Assembly (NCBI GenBank): GCA_000507305.1
Contig: DF239327.1
Location: forward strand, 172,034-236,033
From: Breviolum minutum Mf 1.05b.01
Lineage: Eukaryota > Sar > Dinophyceae > Suessiales > Symbiodiniaceae
DNA: 64,000 bases
Direction: 5' to 3'
In this document: one piece after another, positions 1 through 12,299 of the stretch
Position numbering within the stretch: the stretch's first letter is position 1
How the letters are laid out: each line of letters starts with the position of its first letter
Program-made: the position numbers and the translations under genes
The notes under the pieces: generated by a model
What the model was told of the DNA's origin: nothing
Seen by the model: only the letters and a program-made list of their open reading frames with translations
Databases searched by the model: none

Positions 1-1410
1 TTTTTTTCCCTTGTCAAACAATTTGACAAGTTCTTCCCAGTCGTTGGAATGGAAGTGGCTATTGTTGCAAAATAACAGACACAAGTTTTGTGTGTGTCAT
101 TGTTTTATTTTGAGAAAGGCATGCCTGACCAGCACATAGGTTAAACATATAGGCTCTATAGAAGCAAATTCCCCTGGAAACAAACAAATGAAGCTGAATG
201 CTATATTTATGCAATAGATGCATTGGAAAAAACATGTTAAATTAAAAACTGTAGATGCTTTCGAAACAAAAACATCAATAAAAAACAAAGGAAACCAAAG
301 AAAATCCCAACAAAGTGGGGCCCTACTACTTATTAGTAGACTGCTAACCCCTATAAATGGCCTTATAAATGGGTTTGCCTGGTTTTTGTTTTCTTTTAAG
401 CCCCTATAAGTGGAGTGGTTTTAAAAGCCCCCACTGAACGAACTTTTTTTGGGGGGTGGCCCATCTTTGCAGAAGAGATTCGGTCGATTGAAGGTTCAAA
501 TATCCAGTACTGCCTGGCGAGAAGGTGATGGAAGTATGGGGTGGACGCTGAATCATAGAATTCGCAAATGCCTTTGGTCCACAGATTGGTAGATAACAAT
601 AATCTGGGCAATTTATTATAAATCCTTAACCTGATTTAAGATGATTTAAGGCCATATTTGGTGGGATTCCCTTACTAGACCACCATTTGGGGTGACCTCG
701 GCTGAGGTCGTTATATACCGCTTACTTACCAGGTAGATTTATTGCCTCAATGGGATTTCGGAAATCCCGAATCCAACAATTTCCAGAACCAAGGCCTTGG
801 ACGTCTTGGACATTATGGCTGGTTCATCCGTATAAAGGGAAACCAATGGTTAGTAAGCCCTGATCAAAAGGCCGCCTTTTTTTTGGGGGGGGGTAGGTTA
901 GGTGTTTAAAAGCTTGGAGACACTCCATGCCCCATAGGATCCATTCAAATCAAGTTTGTTGGAAGATGTTGTTTATTTCCTTTTGGTTCCCTTTGCCTAT
1001 GTTCACCGGCGTTTGCTGTTAGTTTCAAGGAGTGTAATATGTTCGAAACAAATAATTAACATTCCATGACACCATGGTTGGTTCATGATAGGATACTTAC
1101 ACTAGCTTCTGAGAAACTCTATGTAGTTGGGTAAAGTTGCGTAGTATTCTGAATCACTTGCAGAAAGAACCAAGGCTTTGTTCCTTGCTCATCTGACTTG
1201 TTCATGCGTTTGTTGGTAAAGACCATGGGGTAAAATTCATCATCATTTTGAGTGTTTCTGAAGACCTTTGAATCAAGAATCTGGGTTGATCATAAGAGAA
1301 CATCAGGTTGAAAGGCACTGAAATAACCTTTAAACAAATATATATGCAATCTGCGTTGACTAACTGTACTGTTTCACTAACGTTAGTAACCCTGAAAAAA
1401 CCGCACATGC
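1..1410. other. Non-coding stretch, no gene seen
   Basis: No reading frame here has convincing composition or a recognisable motif. The stretch holds fragments of dispersed repeats. Positions 340-405 carry a 'cccctataaatggcc' type fragment that recurs near 15305, 15845 and 22470. Positions 627-712 carry a block ending in a 'tggggtgacct' motif that recurs near 20731 and 22546. Confidence 0.5.
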
Positions 1411-1492
1411 TCCATGTATGGAATATTTACCTACATTTACCATAAAATCAAGCCATTCATGAATGTATAGGTACAACTCCCATACATATGGA
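1411..1492. mobile_element. Fold-back element family B, copy 2
   Basis: The left end reads 'ccatgtatggaatatttacc' and the right end 'gtacaactcccatacatatg'; the tips are partly inverse complements. The interior shares 'ctacatttaccataaaa' with copies near 7281, 11217 and 17248. It is non-coding and MITE-like; the superfamily is unknown. Confidence 0.55.
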
Positions 1493-1927
1493 TCCGTCAT
1501 GGGAAATCAAGGAACATCCCTTTACAAACCTTCCTATCAATAACCTAACAACCTTGGGGAATCCTTGTGACCAATATCAACAATTCACCCAGAAGACATC
1601 CAAGTTCTGTGAACTGTTGTGTGTTTGGCGTTTTTGGGGGGTGAAGTTCGGGGGCTTTCGTCAACTTTTTTTCAGGGATGATGGATATATATATATATAT
1701 AAATAAATATATATATATATATAAATGGCCGAACATACATGGGTTTGATGGGGTTATAGCCCTACTTACTTACAGGGGCCCCATGTCACTCTCCACTCAT
1801 AACTGGTACCAGTAGGGGCCCAGCTTGAAGGGATTATTAAGGGATCATCAGTAGTTAATAAAGCGTCAAGAAAGCCTTATTTCTTGAGGGGGGTGGCCGG
1901 GCTACCCTTAGATTCCCATTCCTAAAT

Positions 1928-2144
1928 GCTCAATGTATGGTGTATTTAACTACATTTATCCCCAAAACTACCCAGTGTTGTAGGTAATTAGGCCATATAT
2001 TGACTAGTTGGTGGTTTCAACCCCTTTGAAAAATATTAGTCAAAATGGGTCCGTCTTCCCCAAGTAGGGGTGAAAATTAAAAAAGTATTTGAAACCACCA
2101 CCTAGTACCCAAATGTAGGTATATACTAAGGCCATATATTGAGC
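1928..2144. mobile_element. Fold-back element family B, copy 1, interrupted by family A
   Basis: The element starts 'gctcaatgtatggtg' and ends 'ggccatatattgagc', which are inverted repeats of each other. A family A element sits inside at 2004-2106. The sequences on the two sides of that insert, 'gtaggtaattaggccatata' and 'gtaggtatatactaaggcca', are near copies. The insertion therefore appears to lie inside an imperfect direct repeat of about 25 bp. Confidence 0.6.
2004..2106. mobile_element. Fold-back element family A, copy 1
   Basis: A compact element of about 103 bp. The ends 'ctagttggtggtttcaa' and 'ttgaaaccaccacctag' are terminal inverted repeats. The interior has the family hallmark of a TTCCCC run facing a GGGGTGAAAA run, which can form a second small stem. 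At least seven related copies lie in the first 21.1 kb. There is no coding capacity, so any mobility would need a transposase from elsewhere. Confidence 0.75.
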
Positions 2145-2256
2145 ATCTGGCACTACCCCTCACAACTGGCATCCAAATCTTCCGATTCCGAGCCGGCCCA
2201 AAAAAAAAAACAGACGCACCTGTGCCACCTTAAAAGGAAGGTGGTCAAATCAGAAA

Positions 2257-2374
2257 TACCCTCCGGTTTTCACTAACATAGCTGGCTGGAACATGGACCC
2301 GGATTGAAGATAATATTTCCTATTCAAAATGGGGGATTTTCCAGCCAGCTATGTTAGTTTGTAACCGGAGGGTA
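2257..2374. mobile_element. Fold-back element family E with long arms
   Basis: The left arm (2257-2291) begins 'taccctccggttttcactaa' and the right arm (2339-2374) ends 'ttgtaaccggagggta'. The arms are complementary over about 35 bp with one or two mismatches, leaving a loop of about 47 bp. The tip TACCCTCC recurs in the element at 43823 and as half-copies near 9027 and 10588. Confidence 0.75.
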
Positions 2375-3295
2375 GTCGGAAATGCGTTTGGGGAAACAAG
2401 CTCATGGGAGGGTAAATACGTGATTTTTGAGGGACAAAAACACAACAAATACACTGATATACACACACCTAATCACACACCTATAGAATGTCATGCTTGG
2501 TTTGTTTTTTTTGGAGTAGCCCTGCTTAAAACAAACACATGGTCAAAATGAAAAAAAACATGACTTTCAGTTATAAGTTGATGTAAACTCTTCGTGTTTT
2601 TAAAGGTCTAGGCTGGAGAAGTGGGGGGGGACTTTCATGATGACATCTTTCCTTTTGGGTCGATGTTGCTGTTAGTTTCGAGTGTATCATGTCCATTTTG
2701 ACCTATAGTAAATGTCCACCAAAATATAAAAGAGGTCAAAAAGTGTCCACCTATATAGTAACCCATTGGAATCCTCTATAAGCAATTTATCCAACCTTCC
2801 AAAACAAAAAATCTCCTTTTGGCCGGCTTTCCCTTATGTAGTCAGAAGTAACGGCCGGAACCGCCGCGTTTTTCACCGAAGGCACCGAAGTTGGACAATT
2901 GAAAGCGGCAAATCTCGCCATACCTCGGGGATGGTTCTGCGGTTTTCCGGTAGGGTTGATGAAGGTTGAAGGAGGTTGAAATCCCAAGGCAAACAACCAT
3001 CAACAGCCCACCAAACTTGGATGGTGGTTGAATTAAATGATGGGGATATATTTACCATATATATCAACTGGTTTGCAGGCAGGATTTCTGAACGAATCAA
3101 CATATATGACTGGACCCCTACAATGAAAAAAATGCTGAGGAGGTATGATTGGATGTCTAGGGAAATGTGTTCGATCGTTGGTTGAACAGCCAACCCATCT
3201 GAAAAAAACAGAGGGCCACACAAGTCAATTATCAAAGGAAGTTTAGTGGCAAACTTCCGATATACGAACTTTTGGGTAGCCTGACAGGAATAGTA

Positions 3296-3907
3296 GTCTT
3301 AGCAGTAGTAGTCGTAGCAGTAGAAGTCCTAGTAGTAGTAGTAGTCCTAGTAGTAGTAGTCCTAGTAGTAGTAGTCCTAGTAGTAGTAGTNNNNNNNNNN
3401 NNNNNNNNNNNNNNNNNNNNNNNNNNNNNNNNNNNNNNNNNNNNNNNNNNNNNNNNNNNNNNNNNNNNNNNNNNNNNNNNNNNNNNNNNNNNNNNNNNNN
3501 NNNNNNNNNNNNNNNNNNNNNNNNNNNNNNNNNNNNNNNNNNNNNNNNNNNNNNNNNNNNNNNNNNNNNNNNNNNNNNNNNNNNNNNNNNNNNNNNNNNN
3601 NNNNNNNNNNNNNNNNNNNNNNNNNNNNNNNNNNNNNNNNNNNNNNNNNNNNNNNNNNNNNNNNNNNNNNNNNNNNNNNNNNNNNNNNNNNNNNNNNNNN
3701 NNNNNNNNNNNNNNNNNNNNNNNNNNNNNNNNNNNNNNNNNNNNNNNNNNNNNNNNNNNNNNNNNNNNNNNNNNNNNNNNNNNNNNNNNNNNNNNNNNNN
3801 NNNNNNNNNNNNNNNNNNNNNNNNNNNNNNNNNNNNNNNNNNNNNNNNNNNNNNNNNNNTAGTAGTAGTAGCAGCAGCAGCAGTAGTAGTAGTAGTAGTA
3901 GTAGTCC

Positions 3908-3948
<41 letters not shown>

Positions 3949-3975
3949 ATAGTAGTAGTAGTAGTAGTAGTACTA
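3296..3975. repeat. AGT trinucleotide microsatellite spanning an assembly gap
   Basis: Runs of TAG/AGT triplets interrupted by CCT occur on both sides of the N block. Long open frames through this area (poly-Val one way, poly-Thr the other) are artefacts of the repeat and the Ns, not genes. Confidence 0.9.
3391..3859. other. Assembly gap (469 N)
   Basis: An unbroken run of N flanked by the same AGT repeat. The true length and content are unknown. Single N bases also occur at 4377 and 49926. Confidence 0.99.
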
Positions 3976-3984
3976 GTCATGTGT

Positions 3985-4155
3985 CACTTCGTGTCACTTT
4001 TCGTGGCAGGCGCAGCATTTGGTGAAGTTCATGTGCCACTTTTCGTGGCAGGTGCAGCATTTGGCGCACTTCATGTGTGACTTTTCGTGGCCGGCGCAGC
4101 ATTTGGTGAAGTTCATGTGTCATTTTTCGTGGCAGGCGCAGCATGTGGTGAAATT
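3985..4155. repeat. 42-bp minisatellite, about four copies
   Basis: The core 'cttttcgtggcaggcgcagc' repeats at a 42-bp spacing with point differences. Because 42 is a multiple of three it reads as a 14-residue repeat on both strands, so neither frame is evidence of a gene. Confidence 0.85.
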
Positions 4156-4380
4156 TGGAATGATAGCCGGAGCGGGAAACGTTGTAATTTTCAATAGAAT
4201 CTGCACCTGGCGAGTGCGAAAAGTAGCCTCTGTGGCGCGGCGGGTTGCGGTTTGCGTTTTCTGGGTCGGAACGGTCTCGGATCATGGTCGGATATTCTCG
4301 GATCGGTCGCGCATTGGAAATGACGATTCACCTGTTTTCAGCAAATTTCTGTCTGATCTTGGGTGGTCATTTTGCGNCAA

Positions 4381-4660
4381 GTTAGTACTGGAGTAGTACT
4401 TTGTACTACAGGTAGTACTGGAGCAGTACTTTGTAGTACTTTGTAGTACAAGTTAGTACTGGAGTAGTACTTTGTAGTACAAGTTAGTACTGGAGTAATA
4501 CTTTGTAGTACAGAGTAGTACTTTGTAGTACTTGTGTAGTACTTTGTAGTACAGGGTAGTACTGGAGTAGTACTTTGTAGTACAGAGTAGTATTTGTAGT
4601 ACGGAATAGTATTGGAGTAGTACCTTGTAGTACAGAGTAGTACTGGAGTAGTACAGCTCA
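4381..4660. repeat. GTAC-rich palindromic minisatellite
   Basis: Imperfect tandem units combine 'agtactggagtagtac' with 'tttgtagtacaa'. Nearly every unit contains the self-complementary AGTACT or GTAC, so the array can fold into many small hairpins. The 120 bp after it are rich in CATCAC/CATGAC. No gene is supported. Confidence 0.8.
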
Positions 4661-5426
4661 TCACCATGACATCGCTTTGCATCACGTGACATGACACAAC
4701 ACAAGCCATCACATCGCATCAAATAACGTGACCATCACATGACCTAACCCCGCAACAGACATCAAGACATCAAAACACTTCACTTCAAAGCACAAAACAT
4801 CACCACCATGGAACGGCAGAAGGCTCGTTCACAGCAAAGAAATGATTTGGGCATCGCGCTGGTCCTTCGCCTTGCGCACATTCTATAGGCAAATTCTTTC
4901 TGTGCTATATAGTTCTTTTCCTTTTGGAAACTTCCGCCCCCGGCTTGTCCGGGCACTACTGGTATATAATTCATCTTCACCCAGAGAGGGATATGATGAA
5001 ACAAGGCACTCTTCACTTGTGCTTTTTTTGGTCAGCGTGGAAAACAAGGAATAAAGACATGCTGTCAAAAAGATTTCACAAGCCAAAGCCAAGATGTTTT
5101 TTGCTGTAGCTTGCATCTTGAAACGACACAGCAAATAAGGAATTGGATACACCCCAGAAAACTAACATGGAACCCCAAAACTGGTGGTCTGGAGATATTT
5201 ATCCTTTTCCAACAGGGTATTTTCAGACCCTTGGGGGGGGTGTAAGATGATTTCAACGAACAACACACCTTCCAATCACCAATGTTTTTGGTCAGAGGCT
5301 AGGTTCTTAAATTTTTTGGGGAGTGATTTTTTGTTTTTTCGTGAACAATTCACCAACTCAAATGGAAAGTCATTTGCAGAAAGGAATCCTCCAAGCATTT
5401 CAGAGATTTCATACAATTCATTACAA

Positions 5427-5532
5427 CCCTAAGAATCCTTGGACCCTCCTATAGAGGTGTTTGAACCTATATAGCATGGGTGTGTTTGCGGTCCTCCAAA
5501 TAGCAATTTTTGAGGGGACAGGACTCTTAGGG
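5427..5532 (+). mobile_element. Fold-back element family D, copy 1
   Basis: The left end 'ccctaagaatcc' and right end 'ggactcttaggg' are inverted repeats. An inverted copy lies at 7823-7935 and a right-truncated copy at 13981-14076. The following sequence up to about 5620 is also shared with 14075-14153, so the duplicated unit is larger than the fold-back core. Confidence 0.6.
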
Positions 5533-5985
5533 AAATAATCAACAAACATACAGTACCTGCACCCCGTTCTGCAAACAGGCAAGGATAAGTTCAAATCTCA
5601 TCAACAAGACAAAGGTATCTAATATTTTTTCAATATTCGAACTTCAATCTTCTTGTTCTTGTTTGCTGCGATGTAAATGTGCAGCATGCACTCTTTTGAT
5701 ATACATATCTTATTTCAACATTCAAGAATCCCCCAACCCCTTTAACCTTTCAAACCCCCCACATTCGCTCCATCTTCACACAAAACCGTCTTTTTCCGGT
5801 AGTAAAATATTAAATACCCCCCTAGGTCTTCAACGAGAAAAAATCTACGTCAATCGAATTGACCCACCTGGTTTCCTTGAACAAAAATTCACCTGGAATC
5901 CTAAACAACCAGTTTAAAATGGATGCTCGGTCAAACACATTTCCTATGCAATGATTAGGAATCATCCAATTGAAACTGCCATTTA

Positions 5986-6082
5986 CTAGTTAGTGGTTTC
6001 AACCCACCAGAATATGCTTGTCAAATTGAATCATTTCCCCAAGGATCGGGGTGAAAATGAAATTAATTTATTCGAAACCAAT
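5986..6082. mobile_element. Fold-back element family A, copy 2
   Basis: Begins 'ctagttagtggtttcaaccc' and ends 'attcgaaacca'. The interior keeps 'tttccccaaggatcggggtg'. The right tip is decayed compared with copies 1, 7 and 8. Confidence 0.65.
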
Positions 6083-6749
6083 GTGCCGGCTTCCAGGCAA
6101 GGAACTGATTCGGAATCAAATAACCATAGGTGCCATCATCAAAGCCACCTGCTGAAGCGTGGCTGTCCGGCGTGGATCGGTGCGCCAACGGTGCGCCAAA
6201 ACGGATTTGTGCATTTTTTCTGGTGGGGTGACATGGTAGGAAAAACATATACATCACATACATGAAGGAAATGTCTATCAAAGTGTGTTCAAGTTCTGTG
6301 TTTTATGTCAATCATGTGCTTTTTTTAGTTTTGGCACCATATGGTTTAGTGGCCCGAGGAAGCTGAGGGTACTGTCCATGTGGCAATAAGCGGCAAGGGG
6401 AATGGTCGTCCAACCCTTAATAGGACATCCTTATAATGGGGTATAAAGCCTGTTAAGTTGATGACCATTCCCTAATTTAGAAACACTGGGAGTTGATCGA
6501 CCCTACCACATGTCGCAGTCTGTCTACAAAGTTTGGACTGATCACAATTGCATTCTAAGCTGACTACCATCTCTCCCTGCAGCCCATGAAATGGCATGGG
6601 GGATGCAACAATACCACAGAACATTACCATGTCAATTCTTAAAATGTAATACTTTTGAATTTGTGCCAACATGGTAGGTTGTCTTTGTTCGTACAGAGCA
6701 GCACAAGGCTTGAGTGGCACTTGTCAAACAACACTGAAGCCATGATTGT

Positions 6750-7262
6750 TTCAAAGGCAGGAGGAGGTGTCGCAGGCGGAGGTGTCGCCTTCATCTGATT
6801 GTCGATGACCTGGAGCTAATTTCGACTGGCATCAGGTGGAAGAAACACAGTGAGGTCCCGGCAGGCGGAGGTGTCAAAGTTGAAAGTTGGGTTCCAACCT
6901 TTGGCTTCTTTGGAGGTGTGGTCACGCCATTGTTGTTCACAAGCAATGTGTCCACTTGTCAAATTCATATCCAATCATCATGGAGAAAGCTGCAGGCTTT
7001 CTCCACGGCATAGGCTTCATGCCATCGCAGGCGGTACCCAGTACAACGTTGTCGCAGCATGCTTTGCCAGATGCATAGTTGCTGCACGAAGCTCTCAATT
7101 TCGGTTTGCAAGGCCACTGGTGCCCTCCGCCGCCCGGGCCGAGAGAAGGCTCCTATCATCTCGGGGCATTTCCGCCATGGCTTCAGTTATGGGCGGCCAT
7201 GGCGGAGCAATAGCACACCATGCACGCCATACCCAATGGTGCTATTGTTGTCATAATAGTCT
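6750..7262. other. GC-richer block with coding-like frames, possibly a decayed gene fragment
   Basis: This block stands out from the AT-rich surroundings and contains repeated 'ggaggtgtc' motifs near 6758-6880. Open frames of 139 residues on + (6850-7269) and about 65 residues on - overlap. The minus-strand peptide ending at 6965 looks somewhat coding-like, but I see no domain and no splice-consistent continuation. It could be a remnant of a gene or retroelement. Confidence 0.25.
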
Positions 7263-7280
7263 CAAATAACCCATGACGCA

Positions 7281-7402
7281 TCCATGTGACTGCTATATTT
7301 ACCTATACATTTACCATAAAAATCAGCCATTCATGACATGGTAGGTACAACTCCCATACATATGGGTCGTAAATATATGTAAATATACCATACATTACCA
7401 TG
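7281..7402. mobile_element. Fold-back element family B, copy 3
   Basis: The left part holds 'tatatttacctatacattta' and the right part 'gtaaatataccatacatta', an inverted pair. The interior 'aatcagccattcatgacatg' matches copy 2 near 1447. Confidence 0.6.
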
Positions 7403-7822
7403 GTATGGTTGTATCTACAACGTTTGAACGGTGATTTAAATTGTTCACCCTTTCCGGGTCGACCAGATGGGATTTTCTGCGGACGTTAGTTGGTGGATCA
7501 GAAATCCAGCGAGAAAACCAGCTGAGGTTAGTTGATATGGTAATATATTCCATTGTTTACAGGGTGTTTCAAATCCCACCAAACCAGTTGATGATTTACG
7601 GGTTTTTATACATCTCAGGTGGTTAGCGGGATTTCTTCCACCAAGAGTATTTTTTGGGTAAAATCATCGTGCAGATGGTTTTTCATACTCTCAGCTAACA
7701 TGATTGAAGGGAGGGAGGATAGGTTTTGGGGGGATAATCCTTAGTCATTGGTAATTCGAACCATATTGTCGAAGTAGGCGGGCTCAACAAACGACTGATC
7801 TAAGATGTTTTGCAGTTGTTTA

Positions 7823-7935
7823 CCCTATAAGAATAGTCCTGACCCCTCAAAAATGACGATTTTGAGGACCCCAAACACACCCCTGCTATATAGGTTCAAA
7901 CACCTCTATAGAAGGGTCCTTGGGGATTCTTAGGG
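7823..7935 (-). mobile_element. Fold-back element family D, copy 2, inverted
   Basis: Reverse complement of the element at 5427-5532. It shares the 'ctatagaggtgtttgaacc' core and a CCCTAAGAATCC tip. The other tip has a small insertion. Confidence 0.6.
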
Positions 7936-8029
7936 TAATAGAACTTTAGGATGTCCACGAAATCCATGAGTCGAAAATGGCAGCCACCAACAAAAGTTTG
8001 AGGTTCAAAGGAGTGCAAACCCTTCCAGT

Positions 8030-9490
8030 AATACCTCCTGAAGTTTTCACGGTGTTTGGATTTGCGATGTTTTTGGGGGGCCCCCCGTCATACCTCCTCA
8101 CGTTTGGTTTGTACAAAAACACCTAAAATCCTTCGGAATAATCTTCACATCCTTCCAGATTTCTTGGAGGCTTGCGACTGTTTTTTCGATTTGCTCAGGG
8201 AAAGTCATCCTGCAACCGGCTTGGCAGCATTTTTGATCCCTAAACCAAGGCAATAGCTGAAATGTAGAAGTGGTTTCTCGGTGGGCCCCTACCAGGGGCC
8301 CAAGTGGAACCATTGATGTAATTACACGGGAAAAGTTCACTTCCAGTTTGATGGCAACCCTAAAAAGTTTGGTGAAAGCCAGCATAGCCAAAAAACATGC
8401 AAAGATTCTAGGACTAGGATCCTCTCCTAAGCATCATTGCTCCGACGATTTTCGGGTAAAGTAGATTTACTTACACCCCGCGACCCCGAGAACTACCATA
8501 ATTTAGGGTGATGTTGTGTGAGGTCGCTATAATTTGACCCAGATTAAGCTGTGTTTTTGTTCCCCCGTTCCGAACGGGGTCCTGTTTTTTTCCAGGCGAA
8601 CCAGCCGTTCGTTTTCCCGGAGAAATTGGCCACCTGAGAATTGCTGGCATCTTCCTGCACTGCTTCCGGCCTGGCTTCAAGTGGATGTGCTTGTTAGATG
8701 TTTGGAAAACTACATCCCCCGGAAAAACGGAACGAATTCTTCCCGTAAAAATGGGACCAGTTCAATAGGATATATATATATATATATACAAAATATATAT
8801 AATATATTAAATAATATATAATATATAATACCATCCAACCACCAAACCTCCGGAGGTATGACTGAAAGATTAGGGTTAGATGCTGAAGTCTCCTGTTGTA
8901 TCATCTGGATTTTTGTTCACCCTTTCCACACCAAACCTACAAACACCTCACAGTCTAGGAGAGGTCTAAGACTCTACAATTACTAAAGGGTTAACATTGA
9001 CACTGAAAAAAATGAGTTGTAAAAAGTACTCTCCCTGAAACTAACAATTCGCACCTTTTGCACCAAACCCTAAGGCTCCATAGGATGTCATGGGGTATGA
9101 AAACCACCTGTTTTAAGGCCCCAGGGGTGTCATTAGGAGGGTCTGGTGTTTCCATAGGAGGGGTCAGGAGCCTTAGGGAAAGGAAATTTCATCATTTCGG
9201 CCCATTGATTTTCAGGGGACCTTGGCAATTCGTTGACCTTTTTGGGATGGTTAAGTGACCCTTCTAAATGGCTAAGTGACCTCCAACTAGGGATAGAAAG
9301 GTCATGAATTCAATCACCTGGGATATGTTAGTTTTAGGGTGTGTATCTCCTCTTCCATGGGTTCTTCTTCAACTTTCAAAGGTTTTGTAGTTATCTGGCG
9401 ATCACGTTCACAAAAACTGGACCACCAGTTCTGTAGTTGTTTTCCTTTCGAAAAGGGATCATTGATATACATAATAATCAATATATATAT
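8030..9490. other. Non-coding stretch with dispersed repeat fragments
   Basis: No gene is supported. Blocks containing 'catacctcctca' and 'gtttttgggggg' near 8030-8110 recur around 9886, 19490 and 22795. A motif around 8495-8542 ('gaggtcgctataatttgacc') recurs at 13748-13796. An AT dinucleotide tract lies near 8770-8830. Confidence 0.5.
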
Positions 9491-9496
9491 ATATGT

Positions 9497-9593
9497 CTAG
9501 GTGGTGATTGAACCACACATTCAAAAAACTGAGTTGGATCATTTCCTGAAAAATCCGGGTAAAAAAAAAACAAATCATTCAAACCATCACCTT
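9497..9593. mobile_element. Fold-back element family A, diverged copy 3
   Basis: Ends 'ctaggtggtgattgaacca' and 'attcaaaccatcacc' are inverted repeats. The interior is degraded, with an A-run replacing the GGGGTGAAAA segment. Assigned by ends and length only. Confidence 0.45.
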
Positions 9594-10981
9594 GTTACAG
9601 AAATTGATGTTTGGACATGTTTGGACCATCTCCAATGCTGAATTGCTTCTGTGCGACGCACATTCCTCACAAATCGCTTCAATCACCATTCAGATTGTCA
9701 AACATTGTCAAACAAAACGTTTGCCCCAAAACGCGATTCAATGAGTCGAAAAGAAAACGTCAAAGGTGCGGCCAAACGACAACAGCGTCAATATCGAAGC
9801 TTTCGACGGTGCTAAAGGATGCCTTTGCTTTCGAGATGTCGTGCAGACAAAAAAGAAACAAGGCTTCTAAAAAAAATCTCCTGAGGTTCGGTCTGACGGG
9901 GGGCCCCCAAAAAACATACCAAAAACACGTTTTCCTCTTCATTTTTTTTGGGGCCACATATCGTTAGGTCAATAAGAACACCTGCAAACACACAATCAGG
10001 ATGACTTTGATTTTGCTTCATTTCTCAAAGCTGACAAAAACCTCCTAAAATACCCAAAAAAATGAGCAAATGTAAGCTGCGCTAAAATTATACTGGGATG
10101 TCCTGCTGGTACTTAGGATCAATGGATTATAACTTATCCCCAAACTAAGTAGGTTGCAAATCCGTCCCATACATAGGTGAAATGAACCAACTTATTGACT
10201 ATAAACCAACTTTCTAACACTAAGATTTTCATCGATGACTTGCAAGATGATATGTATAGAACCTGACATCCATGAGCCTAAAGCTGTTTTGCTTGGATAA
10301 AAGGCTGGGTGTTCTGGGCTCCGGGTTGACCTGCAAAAACCAACGGTCTGGCTTGGGGCTGCTACATTTTCGATGCTTAAAGGGCCGATGTGTAGGAGTG
10401 GAAGTGGCAAAAGGTTGGGCAAACACCTCTTGCCAAGTCAGAGGTAAATCCATCAAGTGCTACGGAAAACCATAGATCGCCACGGTGAGTTTAAGCCCCG
10501 AAAATGAACCAATGTCTTCGAAACAAAGGAGCCTAATTTCAAAAGGAAAGCCTCGTCTTCCAAGCACTATTTATCAGAAGACATGTTAGTTTGAGGGAGG
10601 GTATATCTTTATAGAAAATACATGAGAAACTTTACATATGACATGGTCTCCTTTGGCGCGATCACATCCTTGTTTTGCACTTGATCACAACTTGTATCAT
10701 TTTGGGGGGATATAGTGTTTCGTGCTTCCTGAACCATTTTCGACCCCTCATTACTACATATTGGTCTTCAAATACTTTGACTCTGGCCCAAATAAACGCC
10801 AAGGAATTCCAAGTCCATCAAGCAAAAATTATCTTTTGGAAGTGTTGATTCAAAGAAACTACAAAAATTATGGCCACTCCTAACTTTACCAAACCAAAAC
10901 ATTCAAGTCATATAGTCTGTAGACATCCAGGCTATGTCTATCTGATAAAGAACATAATCTAATTCCTATAGAGCAATCTTA

Positions 10982-11092
10982 CCTGGTTGCAAGGTTGAAC
11001 CAACCCATCTGAAAAATATGCTCGTCAAATTGGATTCATCTTCCCCAAATAGGAGTGAAAATATCCAGAATATTTGTAACCACCAACCAGTT
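10982..11092. mobile_element. Fold-back element family A, copy 4
   Basis: The interior 'catctgaaaaatatgctcg' and 'ttccccaaataggagtgaaa' match the family. The tips 'ggttgaaccaaccc' and 'tttgtaaccaccaacca' are diverged. Confidence 0.55.
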
Positions 11093-11885
11093 ACAATTTA
11101 GCTGTTTCTTGCTTTGTAGCTTCAAAAGGTCCTTTTCCTTACCGTCGTTCTCGCACGACGCGAGAACCGAATGGTTATTAAATTAACGTTTGTGGTGAAG
11201 CCAAACCCCAAACGGACCATGGATGGAATATATTCCCTACATTTACCACCATAAGTCTAGGCAAAGCTTATGGGTGCCAAAGGTTTATATATAACTTTTA
11301 GTGAGTTATATTGGTCGAACCCCACCACTTTCCATCAGGCGGCTTTTGGGACGATGTTCACCAAGGATTTGCCAAAGGTACTGTTTAGCGATGGTTCAGA
11401 ACTCCCAAGGCCAACCACCGTTTGGATGTAAAAAAAACGTCGTTTTAATAATGGGATAATCACTACGAGGTTGGTGAGTTTAACAGAGATCTCTGAACCA
11501 TCAACGCATGGGTTCAACATTTTAGCCGCACGGATCCCATGGGATGGTCCGGCGCTCTCCACCGTGGCCAATGTGATCTGGCTAAGTCTGGGGGAATTAG
11601 AATCTTTCACTATAGGAGTTGCGTGAAATTCGACAAAAACTGTCCTACTTTCGGTGGGCCTAAAACAGGGTTAAAAGTGGAGTTTACAAAATGGCCTAAA
11701 ATAAATGGTACTTATAGGGGCCCCCATAACTCCATTTATAACTGGTGATGGGGCCAATCTTGTAGTACAGTAAGCCATTCAAATTCACAAATGATCATTT
11801 TCTTCTCTGTGAAATTAACAGTCTTCTCCCAGAACCGAAAAAAAAACATCTGCCAAACCATCCTCCAGAAGAGGAACCTAAACCA

Positions 11886-11965
11886 CTAGCTGGTGGTACC
11901 CATTTCCATTTGAAGAATAGTCCCAGGGTGAAAATAAAATAACATATTTGAAACCACCACCTAGT
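11886..11965. mobile_element. Fold-back element family A, copy 5 (internally deleted)
   Basis: The left tip 'ctagctggtggtaccc' and right tip 'tttgaaaccaccacctag' are preserved. The element is about 80 bp because part of the interior is missing. Confidence 0.6.
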
Positions 11966-12189
11966 TTAGAAAATCATAACCATCCTTTTCCATGACTGGG
12001 TTTCTATTCATAAGTTTCCTTATCATGGTTTATTACAATCCACTTATAACTGGGTAGTATAATCCCTATATAAAGTACCTAGAGCCCAGCCATGACCCGG
12101 CCGTTTTGATTGGAATTTCGGCCTTGTTTTGGGGGGGTTGACCGGTTGACCTTTAAAAATAGAGGTCTTCCAGATGCATAATTAAGCAA

Positions 12190-12299
12190 CCCTAAGCATC
12201 CATCCCCTTCCCTAGAGTAGGTTTGATTGTCCCAATCCCATCCCCACAATAGGATTGTAGGGTTAATCCCTTTCTTAGGACATACCTGGATGCCTAGGG
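12190..12299. mobile_element. Fold-back element family C, copy 1
   Basis: Ends 'ccctaagcatcca' and 'tggatgcctaggg' form a 13-bp inverted repeat. The interior 'cccatccccacaataggatt' is identical in copy 3 at 21224-21346. Confidence 0.7.

Noticed and set aside
3243-3980. Long open frames through the AGT repeat and N block (245 and 196 codons)
   Set aside because: They consist of repeat-encoded Val, Leu or Thr plus unknown residues; the apparent openness comes from the repeat and the gap.
3985-4660. A CRISPR-like array
   Set aside because: Adjacent units without unique spacers, in a eukaryotic nuclear context; these are ordinary minisatellites.
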